From the NCBI GenBank assembly GCA_963747835.1, contig CAVVGO010000006.1:1488001-1552000 (forward strand): a stretch of 64,000 nucleotides of DNA. Direction: 5' to 3'. The position numbers and the translations under genes are program-made. Source of the DNA: JAJPKK01 sp963747835 (GTDB lineage: Bacteria; Pseudomonadota; Alphaproteobacteria; Rhizobiales; Xanthobacteraceae). The notes under the pieces were generated by a model. The model saw nothing but the letters and a program-made list of their open reading frames with translations. It was not told the origin of the DNA and ran no database searches. Each line of letters opens with the position of its first letter. Position 1 is the first letter of the stretch. Of this stretch, positions 10,311-20,392 are shown piece after piece.

Positions 10311-13300
10311 TTAGGCCTGTTTCTCGCGCGGCCGTGTCGACGGCCGGAACCGTTCGCGGAGCGACTGGAACAGCACGTAAAGCGGCGGGATGACGAAAAT
10401 CCCCAGGAACGACGCGAAGATCATGCCGGCGAACACCGGCGTGCCGACACCGCGACGTGCCAGTTGCGAGGCGCCGGTCGCGAGCACCAGCGGAAGCAAT
10501 CCGAGGATGAAGGCGAGCGACGTCATCATGACGGGCCGGAACCGCAGCCGCGCGCCTTCCGCGGCCGCGTCAAGCAAGGGCACCCCCTTCTCGCGCTGAT
10601 CCTTGGCGAACTCGACGATCAGGATGCCGTTCTTGGCGGCGAGCCCGATCAACACCACCATGCCGATCTGGGCATAGAGATCGAGCGACAACCGCGCAAT
10701 CACGATGCCGATGAACGACCCGAGCACGCCGACCGATACCGACAGCAGCACCGGCACCGGTATGGTCCAGCTCTCGTAGAGCGCGACCAGGAACAGGTAC
10801 GCAAACAGCACCGCGAAGCCGAGGATGATCCCGGTCTTTCCCTCGGCGCGCTTTTCCTGGAACGCAGTGTCGGTCCAGGCACCGGTGTAGCCCTGCGGTA
10901 GCGTGGCCGCCGCCACGGTTTCCATGGCGTTGAGGGCCTGCCCGGAAGAAACGCCCGGCGCCGGCCCACCCTGCACCGTCACGGCGCGCAGATTATTGAA
11001 ACGGATCAGCGCTGGCGGCCCGACCACGACACGAACTTCGACAAGACTGCGCAACTGGATCATCTGGCCGGTATTGCTGCGAACATTGATCCGGTAGATG
11101 TCGTCGACACCGGACCGGTCGTCCGCCTCGGCCTGCACCTGGACCTGCCAAGTGCGGCCAAACAGGTTGATGTCGTTGACGTAGAAGCCGCCGAGCGAGG
11201 TCTGCAACGCCTGGAAGATGGAGCTCAGCTCGACGCCGAGCACTTCGGCCTTGTCGCGATCAATGTCGAGATAGATCGATGGATTGGAAGCCGAGAAGGT
11301 CGAGTATACGCGGGACAATCGGGGATCCTGGTTCGCCGCGACCGTGAGCCCGCGCACCGCCTGGGCGAGCGCACTCGGTGGGCTGCCGGTCGGATCCTGA
11401 ACCACATAGGTAAATCCGCCCCCGGTTCCGAGACCGATGATGGGTGGCGGCGAAATGGGGACCACGCTGCCGCCCTGGATCTGGCGGAACTTGGGGCCGA
11501 GGCGGGCGATGAGCGCGGCCACACTCTGTGAGCGGTCCTTGCGCTCCTCGAACGGTTTGAGCGTGACCACCATGAAGCCGGCGTTCGGCTGCGAGTAGCT
11601 GTCGATGAAGTTCAACCCGATGACCGCGGTGACGTCCTCGACGGCTTCTTCCTGCTTCAGGATTGCCTCGGCCTGCTTGATGACGTCGGCGGTTCGGGCG
11701 ACCGACGCGCCGCCCGGCAACTGGACGATCACGAACAACCCGCCCTGATCGTCCTCAGGCAGAAAGCCGGTCGGCGTGATGCTCGACAGCCCCGCGGTGC
11801 CGAGCGCCGCCACCACGACCGCGACAAGGCCGATGATCGATATGCGTACGATACGCAGCACCGCAGACCCGTAGGCATCGCGGACATGGTCGATCGACCG
11901 CATCACGACCCCGATCACGCCGCGTCGCGGCCCGTGATGCGGCTGCAGGAACACGCCGCACAGCGCCGGCGACAGCGTCAGGGCGTTGATCGCCGACAGG
12001 AACATCGCCACCGCGACCGTGACGGCGAACTGGCGGAACAGTTCGCCCGAAATGCCGGGAATGAATGCCACCGGCACGAACACCGAGAGCAGCACCAGCG
12101 TGATGGCGATGATCGGCGCGGTGATTTCCTGCATCGCCCTCTTGGTGGCGTCGGCCGGGGACAGTTCCGGGTGCTCTTCCATCACGCGTTCGACGTTCTC
12201 GACCACCACGATGGCGTCGTCGACCACGATACCGATGGCGAGCACGATAGCGAGCAGCGACACCGAATTCGCCGAATAGCCGATCGCGTTGAGCACCACG
12301 AAGGTGCCGATCAGGCTAACCGGCACCGCGACCGTCGGAATCAGGGTCGCCCGGATGCTGCCGAGGAACAGAAATACCACCAGCACCACGAGGACGAACG
12401 CCTCGATCAGGGTTTTCTGCACTTCCGAAATGGTGGCTTTGACGAACGCGGTCGGGTCGTAGGTGACTTTCCAGGCCATGTCCTCCGGAAAGCGCTTTTC
12501 AAGCTCCGCGACCCGCGCGCGAACCGCGTCGAGCGTGGTGATCGCATTGGCCCCGGGCGATTGGTACATCGCGATCGCGGTTGCGGGGCCGCCGTTGAAA
12601 TTGGTTTCGCGGTCGAGGTTGGCTGCGCCGAGCTCGAGCCGTGCCACGTCGCCGAGGCGCAGCAGCGAGCCATCCGGATTGGCGCGAATGATGATTTGCT
12701 CGAATTCCGCGGTCGACGCCAGGCGGCCCTTGGTCTGGATGTTGAGCTGCAACTGCTGGTCCGAGGAAATCGGCCGCGCGCCGATGCGCCCCACGGCGGC
12801 CTGCACGTTCTGGCCCTGGATCGCGTTGATGATGTCGCCGGTGGTGAGATTGAGACCGGTCAGCCGGTCGGTCCGGATCCAGGCCCGCATCGAATAGTCC
12901 TGCGGACCCCACAGGGTGGCGTCGCCGACACCAGGCGTGCTTTTGATCGGATCGAGCAGGTTGATGGTGACGTAGTTCGACAAGTACAGCGGATCGTGGG
13001 TTTGCTTGGGCGAATAGACCGCGAGCAGCCCGAGGATCGCGGCGGACTTTTTCTTCACCGTGATGCCCTGCCGGGTGACGTCCTGGGGCAGCTTGGACAG
13101 CGCGATCTGCACGCGGTTATTGACGTTGACGGTATTGATATCCGGATTGGTGCCGAGCTCGAACGTCACCATGAGGGTGTAGCTGCCGTCGTCGCCGCTC
13201 ACGCTCTTCATGTAGATCATCTTGTCGACCCCCACGACCTGCGCTTCGATCGGCTGGGCGACGGTGGCATCCACCACGGCGCCACTTGCGCCCGGATAGG

Positions 13301-13445
13301 AGGTGGTGACGGAGACCTGGGGCGGAACGATATCGGGATATTGCGCGATCGGAATGACGAATAGCGACAGCAGGCCCGCGATCGTGGTGACGATCGATAT
13401 GACGATGGCGAGCCGCGGGCGGTCGACGAAAATTGCCGAGAGCAT
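10311..13445 (-). CDS. RND multidrug efflux permease (HAE1 family, MexF/AcrB-like)
   Basis: Proton-driven inner-membrane pump of a tripartite drug-efflux system, about 1044 residues. ATG 13445 begins MLSAIFVDRPRLAIVISIV; further upstream sequence overlaps the adaptor and is not needed. HAE1 marks include VTTSYPGASGAVVDATVAQP in the first periplasmic loop, LAIVLAIGIVVDDAIVVVEN (transmembrane 4, with the Asp-Asp proton relay) and GILIVEFAKDQREKG. The drug-type VDDAIVVVEN separates it from metal pumps, unlike the CzcA-like gene at 38476. The adaptor gene lies only 4 bases upstream, so the two are one operon. No TolC-type outer-membrane gene or local regulator is present. Confidence 0.94.
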   Translation of the reverse strand: MLSAIFVDRPRLAIVISIVTTIAGLLSLFVIPIAQYPDIVPPQVSVTTSYPGASGAVVDATVAQPIEAQVVGVDKMIYMKSVSGDDGSYTLMVTFELGTNPDINTVNVNNRVQIALSKLPQDVTRQGITVKKKSAAILGLLAVYSPKQTHDPLYLSNYVTINLLDPIKSTPGVGDATLWGPQDYSMRAWIRTDRLTGLNLTTGDIINAIQGQNVQAAVGRIGARPISSDQQLQLNIQTKGRLASTAEFEQIIIRANPDGSLLRLGDVARLELGAANLDRETNFNGGPATAIAMYQSPGANAITTLDAVRARVAELEKRFPEDMAWKVTYDPTAFVKATISEVQKTLIEAFVLVVLVVFLFLGSIRATLIPTVAVPVSLIGTFVVLNAIGYSANSVSLLAIVLAIGIVVDDAIVVVENVERVMEEHPELSPADATKRAMQEITAPIIAITLVLLSVFVPVAFIPGISGELFRQFAVTVAVAMFLSAINALTLSPALCGVFLQPHHGPRRGVIGVVMRSIDHVRDAYGSAVLRIVRISIIGLVAVVVAALGTAGLSSITPTGFLPEDDQGGLFVIVQLPGGASVARTADVIKQAEAILKQEEAVEDVTAVIGLNFIDSYSQPNAGFMVVTLKPFEERKDRSQSVAALIARLGPKFRQIQGGSVVPISPPPIIGLGTGGGFTYVVQDPTGSPPSALAQAVRGLTVAANQDPRLSRVYSTFSASNPSIYLDIDRDKAEVLGVELSSIFQALQTSLGGFYVNDINLFGRTWQVQVQAEADDRSGVDDIYRINVRSNTGQMIQLRSLVEVRVVVGPPALIRFNNLRAVTVQGGPAPGVSSGQALNAMETVAAATLPQGYTGAWTDTAFQEKRAEGKTGIILGFAVLFAYLFLVALYESWTIPVPVLLSVSVGVLGSFIGIVIARLSLDLYAQIGMVVLIGLAAKNGILIVEFAKDQREKGVPLLDAAAEGARLRFRPVMMTSLAFILGLLPLVLATGASQLARRGVGTPVFAGMIFASFLGIFVIPPLYVLFQSLRERFRPSTRPREKQA

Positions 13446-13449
13446 CGAC

Positions 13450-14559
13450 CTAGCCTTTCGGAAGGAGCGGCGGGAGCGGGTTTGCCCGCACCGGCAAGCC
13501 GGGCCGGACGCCCTGCAGTCCTTCAACGATGACTTGCTCGCCTTCCTTCAATCCTTGTTCGATAATGGAATCCGGACCGCTTTCGCCGCCAATTTTGACG
13601 CGCCTGACAGCGGCCTTGCCGTCCTCGACGACGAACACGTAGATCCCGGCCTGGTCGGCGATCAGGGCCGCCTGCGGCACAACGATTTTTTCCTCGGGCT
13701 TGCCGCTTTCGAGAATAACCCGCACCAGCTGACCATCGATCAACATGCTGTTGGGGTTCGCGATGGTGGCGCGTCCCAGCACGGTGTCGGTCGCGCGATC
13801 CACCTTCACGTCGAAAAAGTTGATCTCGCCGGTCTTGTCGTAGAGCGATCCGTCGGAGAATCGAATCTGCACCTTGATGTTCTTGATGTCGGCGGCCTGA
13901 ATACCGGTCTTCTGGGCCTGCAGGATGTCGCGTTGGCTCACCGGGAAGGTGATGTACATCGGGTCCTGGCTGACCAGGACGGTGAGCGACCCGCTGTTGG
14001 GGCCGACGACGTTGCCCCTCGTAATGTTGGTGCGGCCGATGCGCCCCGTGATCGGCGCGGTGATGTCGGTGTAGCCGAGATTTATATTGGCGGTGTCGAG
14101 AGCCGCTTGATCGCTGAGTATGCCTCCCTGGGCTTGCTGATCCGCGGCCAGCGCCTGGTCGCGCGCCACGACAGTGCCCGACTGACTGGCGACCAGCTGC
14201 TCGGCGCGCTGCAACTGAATTGCGGAAAGCACTTTTGCCGCCTTGCTGCGTTCCAGTGCGCCCTGGGCCTGCTCGACCGCGGCCTGGAACAGGCCGTGCT
14301 CGATGCGATAGAGCGGTGCGCCCTCTTTGACAACGTCACCCTCGCGGAACAGCACGGCCTCAAGAAAGCCGGTTACCCGGGCGACGATCTGGACGCTATT
14401 GATGGCTTCGACGCGGCCGACCAGTTCCGAGGACTTGGTGATCGGCTTCCGTTCGACCGCGACGACGCCGACCGGGACTGCGGCCGGTGCGCCTTGCTGG
14501 GCCCGCGCAGGCGCCAGCATGGCGCAGACCGCGACGATGACGACGAAAGCGCCTCGCAT
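13450..14559 (-). CDS. RND efflux periplasmic adaptor (membrane fusion protein, MexE/AcrA-like)
   Basis: Links the RND pump at 10311 to an outer-membrane channel. ATG 14559 begins MRGAFVVIVAVCAMLAPARA, a signal peptide with probable cleavage at ARA-QQ, giving a 369-residue precursor. The order is lipoyl half-motif (VQIVARVTGFLEAVLFREGD), an alpha-helical hairpin rich in Ala/Gln (about residues 90-150), the second lipoyl half (DITAPITGRIGRTNITRGN), then the beta-barrel and membrane-proximal domains. The final residues LPPLLPKG end 4 bases before the pump start. No promoter motif stands out in 14560-14725. Confidence 0.93.
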   Translation of the reverse strand: MRGAFVVIVAVCAMLAPARAQQGAPAAVPVGVVAVERKPITKSSELVGRVEAINSVQIVARVTGFLEAVLFREGDVVKEGAPLYRIEHGLFQAAVEQAQGALERSKAAKVLSAIQLQRAEQLVASQSGTVVARDQALAADQQAQGGILSDQAALDTANINLGYTDITAPITGRIGRTNITRGNVVGPNSGSLTVLVSQDPMYITFPVSQRDILQAQKTGIQAADIKNIKVQIRFSDGSLYDKTGEINFFDVKVDRATDTVLGRATIANPNSMLIDGQLVRVILESGKPEEKIVVPQAALIADQAGIYVFVVEDGKAAVRRVKIGGESGPDSIIEQGLKEGEQVIVEGLQGVRPGLPVRANPLPPLLPKG

Positions 14560-14725
14560 GCACCAGCCTCCCCGATCCGATTGCCCCGGGGCGCCGCACT
14601 GCGACCCGGCCGCTCCGGCCAAACAATCCGATTTTCCAAGGTAGAATGTTAGCGCGACGAACCGAACCTCAATAGCATCCTAGCGGATCATTAGCGCCAA
14701 GTGAATTCGGGACGCGGTGCCGGCC

Positions 14726-15296
14726 TCAAGCCCGCTTGAGCAGGCGCGATTGGGCGTCGAGCACCGCGGTCGCAAGCCCGGTACTGTCGGCGATCATTTC
14801 GCGCATGATGGATAACGGCGTGGGGTAAGGGGCTTCGACTTCGCCGATCACCGAGTTCGAAATCTTGGCGCAATTCGGCATCGAATTTGCGCGCCAGTTG
14901 CTGCATGCGCTGGTTTTCCAGGAGGCAGGTGATGTGGAGTTGCTTGACGCCTCGGTTGCGCGCCGCCAGCAGCACCCGTTCGAGCAATTCAGTGCCGACG
15001 CCATGGCTTTGCCAGGGTTTTTCGATGCTGAAAGCGGCTTCGGCCTGGCGGGCGCCATGGTCGAACGGCCGCAGCTCCGCGGCGCCCCGCACGAACCCGT
15101 CAGCCACGAACCCGTAGATGACGTTCAACGGCTCGAAAGCGGCCTGCGCGTGGGTGCGGAGGAACTCGTCGGCGACGGCGCCGCCGAACCGGTTACGCCG
15201 GCTGGCGGGATCGAGCCGCAGCAGATGATCCGCATAGCCCCCGGCATCGGCGCCCCATAGTTTGCGGACGGTGCCGTCAATGGTCACATAGTGCAT
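14726..15296 (-). pseudogene. GNAT N-acetyltransferase, one frameshift near 14855
   Basis: An acetyltransferase of about 190 residues if read through. ATG 15296 begins MHYVTIDGTVRKLWGADAGG. The acetyl-CoA binding loop is PWQSHGVGTELLERVLLAAR (a variant of QxxGxG/A), followed by the helix LENQRMQQLARKFDAEL. Family sequence then jumps frame: QDFE in the first frame is followed by SVIGEVEAPYPTPLSIMREM in another, ending LDAQSRLLKRA at TGA 14726. An extra base in CCGAGTTCG accounts for it. The unshifted frame ends in non-family sequence. The substrate is unknown. Confidence 0.75.
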
Positions 15297-15386
15297 TTGT
15301 CGAACCTCTGAACGTTGTTGCCGCTGGATTTCCCCGGCCGGTCCCTCCACCGCTCCAAACGCTACGCCGGTTCAGAATCGGATATA

Positions 15387-15454
15387 TTGCATTGCAGCAA
15401 AACATGGCCCAATCAAGAATCCGAAGCGTGTATGTTAATGTTGCATTGCAGCAA
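15387..15454. promoter_or_regulatory. Paired TTGCATTGCAGCAA direct repeats in a 445-base gap
   Basis: TTGCATTGCAGCAA occurs at 15387-15400 and again at 15441-15454, 54 bases apart. Each contains the dyad TGC-ATT-GCA. The gap 15297-15741, between the GNAT gene and zapE, holds no gene I can support. TGC-N3-GCA dyads resemble operators described for the PHB-linked repressor PhaR in alphaproteobacteria. That link is only a resemblance; no PHB gene is nearby. Confidence 0.4.
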
Positions 15455-15741
15455 AGCATATGGGTGAGCTATTGGGCAGTCGCCGGGGCCACTTAAAAAT
15501 ATAGATGAAACAATACACTACACGAGGTCTTACAGAATTTTCGGGCAGCGCCCGGAATTGCAACGGCGGACCCGGCTGCGTCCCGCGCATGGATGGAGCA
15601 TTGGGCTACCGGCATGGATTTGGCATGAAGGTGCGGCTCCGGCCGCGCCGCCGTCAAACTGCGCGGCAAAAACCTGTTGCCGCGCTACCCGCGTCCTTAT
15701 AACCGGCGGTTCGGGCCCAGCCCTGATCCCGCCTAGCCACA

Positions 15742-16920
15742 GTGAACATGGCCGATTCCACCTCCGCCCGATATGCGGCGCTCGTCGCCGCCGGCGAGAT
15801 CGAGCGCGATCCCGCCCAGGAGGCGGTTGTCAGGCGCCTGGCGCGCCTCAACGAGCGGCTTGTCATGCACCGACTGGCGCGCAAATCGTCGTCGCTCGGC
15901 TGGTTGTTCGGCAAGCGCGAGACCGCCGAGCCCAGCCTCAAGGGGCTTTACATCTGGGGCGACGTCGGGCGCGGCAAGACCATGCTGATGGACCTGTTTT
16001 TCGTCACCTGCCCGGCGCAGCGCAAGCGGCGGGCGCATTTTCATGCCTTCATGTTCGACGTCCATGAGCGCCTCAACCACTACCGCGCCAAGCTCAAATA
16101 CGGCGAAATCCCTGCCGGCGATCCGATCCACCTCGCCGCCGCCGATCTCGCCGAGGAAGCCTGGGTTCTGTGCTTCGACGAATTTCACGTGACCGACATC
16201 GCCGACGCCATGATTCTCGGTCGTCTGTTCACCAGCCTGTTCGAGCGCGGCGTGGTGGTGGTGGCGACCTCGAATGTCGAGCCCTCCGATCTCTATCGGG
16301 ACGGCCTCAATCGGGCGCTGTTCTTGCCGTTCATCGATCTGCTCGAGCACCGCATAGATGTAGTGCGGCTCGAGGCGCGTGCCGATTTCCGTCTCGAAAA
16401 ACTGATCGGCGTGAATGTGTGGCACGTGCCGGCCGATGCCGCCGCCACCAAGGCTCTCGATATCGCATGGCGGCGTCTCACCGGCGGCCAGGAAGGCCGC
16501 CCGGTCGAGTTGACCGTGAAGGGCCACGTGGTGCGGGTGCCGCACGCTGCCATGGGGGCGGCGCGCTTCAGCTTTCATGACCTGTGCGAACAGCCGCTCG
16601 GTGCGATCGATTATCTGCGCATCGCCCACGAGTTTCACACGCTGGTGGTCGATCGCATCCCGGTCATGACTTATGCGAACCGCAACGAGGCCAAGCGGTT
16701 CATCGCCTTGATCGACACGCTCTACGACGCCGGCGTCAAGCTCCTTGCCTCGGCGGCGGCCGAGCCGGCCGCGCTCTATCAGGCAACCGACGGTTTCGAG
16801 GCGAGCGAATTCAAGCGCACCGCGTCGCGCCTCATCGAGATGGGCTCGACCGCGTATCTCGCAAAGCCGCGCGGCCGCAGCTCCGTCACCGGCTCGGCCG
16901 AAGGCATCGTGGAGACCTGA
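15742..16920 (+). CDS. zapE: Cell division protein ZapE (AFG1-like ATPase)
   Basis: A P-loop ATPase of the AFG1/ZapE family that acts at the division ring in bacteria; the mitochondrial relative is AFG1/LACE1. The reading starts at GTG 15742, with ATG 15748 (MADSTSARYAALVAAGEIER) an equal choice; the product is about 390 residues. Walker A is GDVGRGKTMLMDLFF and Walker B is VLCFDEFHVTDIADAM. Family landmarks HFHAFMFDVHERL and VVVVATSNVEPSDLYRDGLN are present. It precedes mdh by about 100 bases on the same strand, a common alphaproteobacterial order. Confidence 0.94.
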   Translation: MNMADSTSARYAALVAAGEIERDPAQEAVVRRLARLNERLVMHRLARKSSSLGWLFGKRETAEPSLKGLYIWGDVGRGKTMLMDLFFVTCPAQRKRRAHFHAFMFDVHERLNHYRAKLKYGEIPAGDPIHLAAADLAEEAWVLCFDEFHVTDIADAMILGRLFTSLFERGVVVVATSNVEPSDLYRDGLNRALFLPFIDLLEHRIDVVRLEARADFRLEKLIGVNVWHVPADAAATKALDIAWRRLTGGQEGRPVELTVKGHVVRVPHAAMGAARFSFHDLCEQPLGAIDYLRIAHEFHTLVVDRIPVMTYANRNEAKRFIALIDTLYDAGVKLLASAAAEPAALYQATDGFEASEFKRTASRLIEMGSTAYLAKPRGRSSVTGSAEGIVET

Positions 16921-17023
16921 ATGTCGTTCTCGGGCATCGTCTTTGGTCGACTTGAACGGCAGGTCCGAACAGGTTAACACCCGACCAAGGCCGGCCTTCC
17001 GGCGGCAGTTCGAGGATTTCCCC

Positions 17024-17986
17024 ATGGCGCGCAACAAGATTGCATTGGTCGGCGCGGGCCAGATCGGTGGCACGCTTGCTCACCTTATCGGGCTCAAAGA
17101 ACTTGGCGATGTGGTGCTGTTCGACATCGCGGAAGGCATCCCCCAGGGCAAGGCTCTCGACATCGCGCAATCGACTCCCGTCGAAGGCAACGATACTCGC
17201 TTCCTGGGCGCAAATTCCTACGAGGCCATGAATGGCGCCGACGTTTGCATCATCACGGCCGGGGTGCCGCGCAAACCCGGCATGAGCCGCGACGACCTGC
17301 TCGGCATCAACCTCAAGGTCATGGAGCAGGTCGGCGCCGGCATCCGGAAATATGCCTCGAATGCCTTCATCATCTGCATCACCAATCCGCTCGACGCCAT
17401 GGTGTGGGCGTTGCAGAAATCCTGCGGCCTGCCCAAGCACATGGTGGTCGGCATGGCCGGCGTGCTCGATTCGTCGCGTTTCCGCTATTTCCTCGCCGAG
17501 GAATTCAACGTCTCGGTCGAAGACGTGACGGCCTTTGTGCTGGGCGGTCATGGCGACACCATGGTGCCGTTGGTGCGCTATTCCGCGGTCGCCGGCATCC
17601 CGCTGCCCGATCTCGTCCGCATGGGCTGGACCACCCAGGCGCGCATAGACGAAATCGTCGACCGCACCCGCAACGGTGGCGCCGAAATCGTCAACCTGCT
17701 CAAAACCGGCTCGGCGTTTTACGCTCCGGCATCCTCGGCGATCGCCATGGCGGAAAGCTATCTGCGCGACAAGAAGCGGGTCGTGCCCGGCGCCGCCTAT
17801 CTCAACGGCGAATATGGCGTCAAAGACCTGTACGTGGGGGTGCCGGTGGTGATCGGCGCCAAGGGGGTTGAACGCATCGTCGAGATCGAGCTCAACGGTG
17901 CCGAGCGGACGATGTTCGACAAGTCGGTCGATTCGGTCCGGGGCCTGGTGGATGCCTGCATCAAGATCGTCCCTGCGCTGGGCTGA
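17024..17986 (+). CDS. mdh: Malate dehydrogenase
   Basis: Oxidises malate to oxaloacetate with NAD in the TCA cycle. ATG 17024 gives a 320-residue LDH-like enzyme of the type usual in alphaproteobacteria. Visible are the NAD loop IALVGAGQIGGTLAHL, the substrate loop AGVPRKPGMSRDDLLGINL with its arginines, the ITNPLDAMVW segment and the catalytic His in LGGHGDTMVPLVRY. The open frame extends upstream to 16745 but that part overlaps zapE and is not coding. It leads the block mdh-sucC-sucD-sucA-sucB-lpdA. Confidence 0.97.
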   Translation: MARNKIALVGAGQIGGTLAHLIGLKELGDVVLFDIAEGIPQGKALDIAQSTPVEGNDTRFLGANSYEAMNGADVCIITAGVPRKPGMSRDDLLGINLKVMEQVGAGIRKYASNAFIICITNPLDAMVWALQKSCGLPKHMVVGMAGVLDSSRFRYFLAEEFNVSVEDVTAFVLGGHGDTMVPLVRYSAVAGIPLPDLVRMGWTTQARIDEIVDRTRNGGAEIVNLLKTGSAFYAPASSAIAMAESYLRDKKRVVPGAAYLNGEYGVKDLYVGVPVVIGAKGVERIVEIELNGAERTMFDKSVDSVRGLVDACIKIVPALG

Positions 17987-17991
17987 CGATA

Positions 17992-18009
17992 CCGGCGCCG
18001 TCGCGCCGG
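17992..18009 (+). terminator. Hairpin between mdh and sucC
   Basis: CCGGCGC, loop CGTC, GCGCCGG, starting 5 bases after the mdh stop. No T-run follows, so read-through into sucC is likely; it may set relative expression or stabilise the transcript. Confidence 0.4.
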
Positions 18010-18048
18010 CGACGTGAAGGTCTGCAACAACAGCTCCGGGCGGGTGCC

Positions 18049-19217
<1,169 letters not shown>

Positions 19218-19218
<1 letters not shown>

Positions 19219-20102
19219 TGGCTGTGCTCATCGACAAGAAGACCAAGGTCATCTGCCAGGGCTTCACCGGCAAGAACGGCACTTTCCATTCCGAGGCTGC
19301 GATCGCCTACGGCACCCAGATGGTCGGCGGCACCTCGCCGGGCAAAGGTGGCGCGACCCATCTCGGCCTTCCGGTGTTCGACACCGTCGCCGAAGCGCGC
19401 GAACAGACCGGTTGCGACGCAAGCGTCATCTACGTGCCGCCGGCCGGCGCCGCCGACGCCATCGCGGAATCGATCCAGGCCGAAATCCCGCTGATCGTCT
19501 GCATCACCGAAGGCATCCCGGTGCTCGACATGGTGAAGGTGAAACGGGCGCTCTCGGGCTCGAAATCCATACTGATCGGGCCGAACTGTCCGGGCGTGAT
19601 GACGGCGGGCCAATGCAAAATCGGCATCATGCCGGGCAACATCTTCAAGCCCGGGTCGGTCGGCATCGTGTCGCGCTCCGGTACGCTGACCTACGAGGCG
19701 GTGTTCCAGACCACCCGGGAAGGCCTCGGCCAGACCACCGCGGTCGGCATCGGCGGCGATCCGGTCAAGGGCACCGACTTCATCGCGGTGCTGGAAATGT
19801 TTCTCGCCGACAAAGCCACCACATCGATCGTGATGATCGGCGAGATCGGCGGCTCATCGGAGGAGGACGCGTCGCAATTCCTCAAGGACGAGGCCAAACG
19901 CGGCCGCAAGAAGCCCATGGTGGGTTTCATCGCCGGCCGTACCGCCCCGCCCGGCCGCCGCATGGGCCATGCCGGCGCCATCATCTCGGGCGGCAAGGGC
20001 GACGCCGGATCAAAGGTCGAGGCCATGGAATTGGCCGGCATCAAGGTGTCGCCGTCACCCGCGCGCCTCGGCACGACGCTGGTCGAAGCTCTCAAGGGCT
20101 GA
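19218..20102 (+). CDS. sucD: Succinyl-CoA synthetase alpha subunit
   Basis: The CoA-binding subunit that carries the phosphohistidine. ATG 19218 shares its A with the sucC TGA; GTG 19215 is less likely. At 294 residues it is of normal length. Landmarks are the CoA-binding start KVICQGFTGKNGTFHSEAAI, GGTSPGKGGATHLGLPVFDT, GPNCPGVMTAGQCKIGIMPG and the active-site His in RRMGHAGAIISGGKGDAGSK. It is followed by a 290-base gap before sucA with no gene and no obvious terminator. Confidence 0.97.
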
Positions 20103-20392
20103 GCCCGCGATCGTCACCGGAACATCGCAAGGCCGCGGCGCGATCCCAGCGGGATTGGGATTCGATGTAATGAAATTGAATTCATTCAATGGAAATATTA
20201 TCGGATATAGCCGAATTGTGAGACCGCAACCGATGCTTAGATAGTGTAAGCAAGAGTCACCCGGGCGGAGATGGCACGATTCGTGCGCTCCGACCGTCTC
20301 CACGGGGGCCAAGTCCCCTCCAATGCGGCTCAGGCGGCGGCCGATCCTACGGCCCCGGTTGCGGCGGGAATTGCGGCTCAGGATACCCATCC

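Noticed and set aside
11886..13364. Plus-strand open frame of 492 residues opposite the RND pump
   Set aside because: His/Arg/Asp-rich shadow of the pump's GC-rich codons, with no domain or start signal. The same applies to long antisense frames at 5748-7367, 15733-17073, 20432-22342, 28110-29207 and 34274-36190.
15505..15702. 65-residue frame in the gap before zapE
   Set aside because: No ribosome site, no homology and random-looking composition.
16745..17023. N-terminal extension of malate dehydrogenase
   Set aside because: It overlaps zapE and carries no homology; ATG 17024 gives the standard Mdh start.
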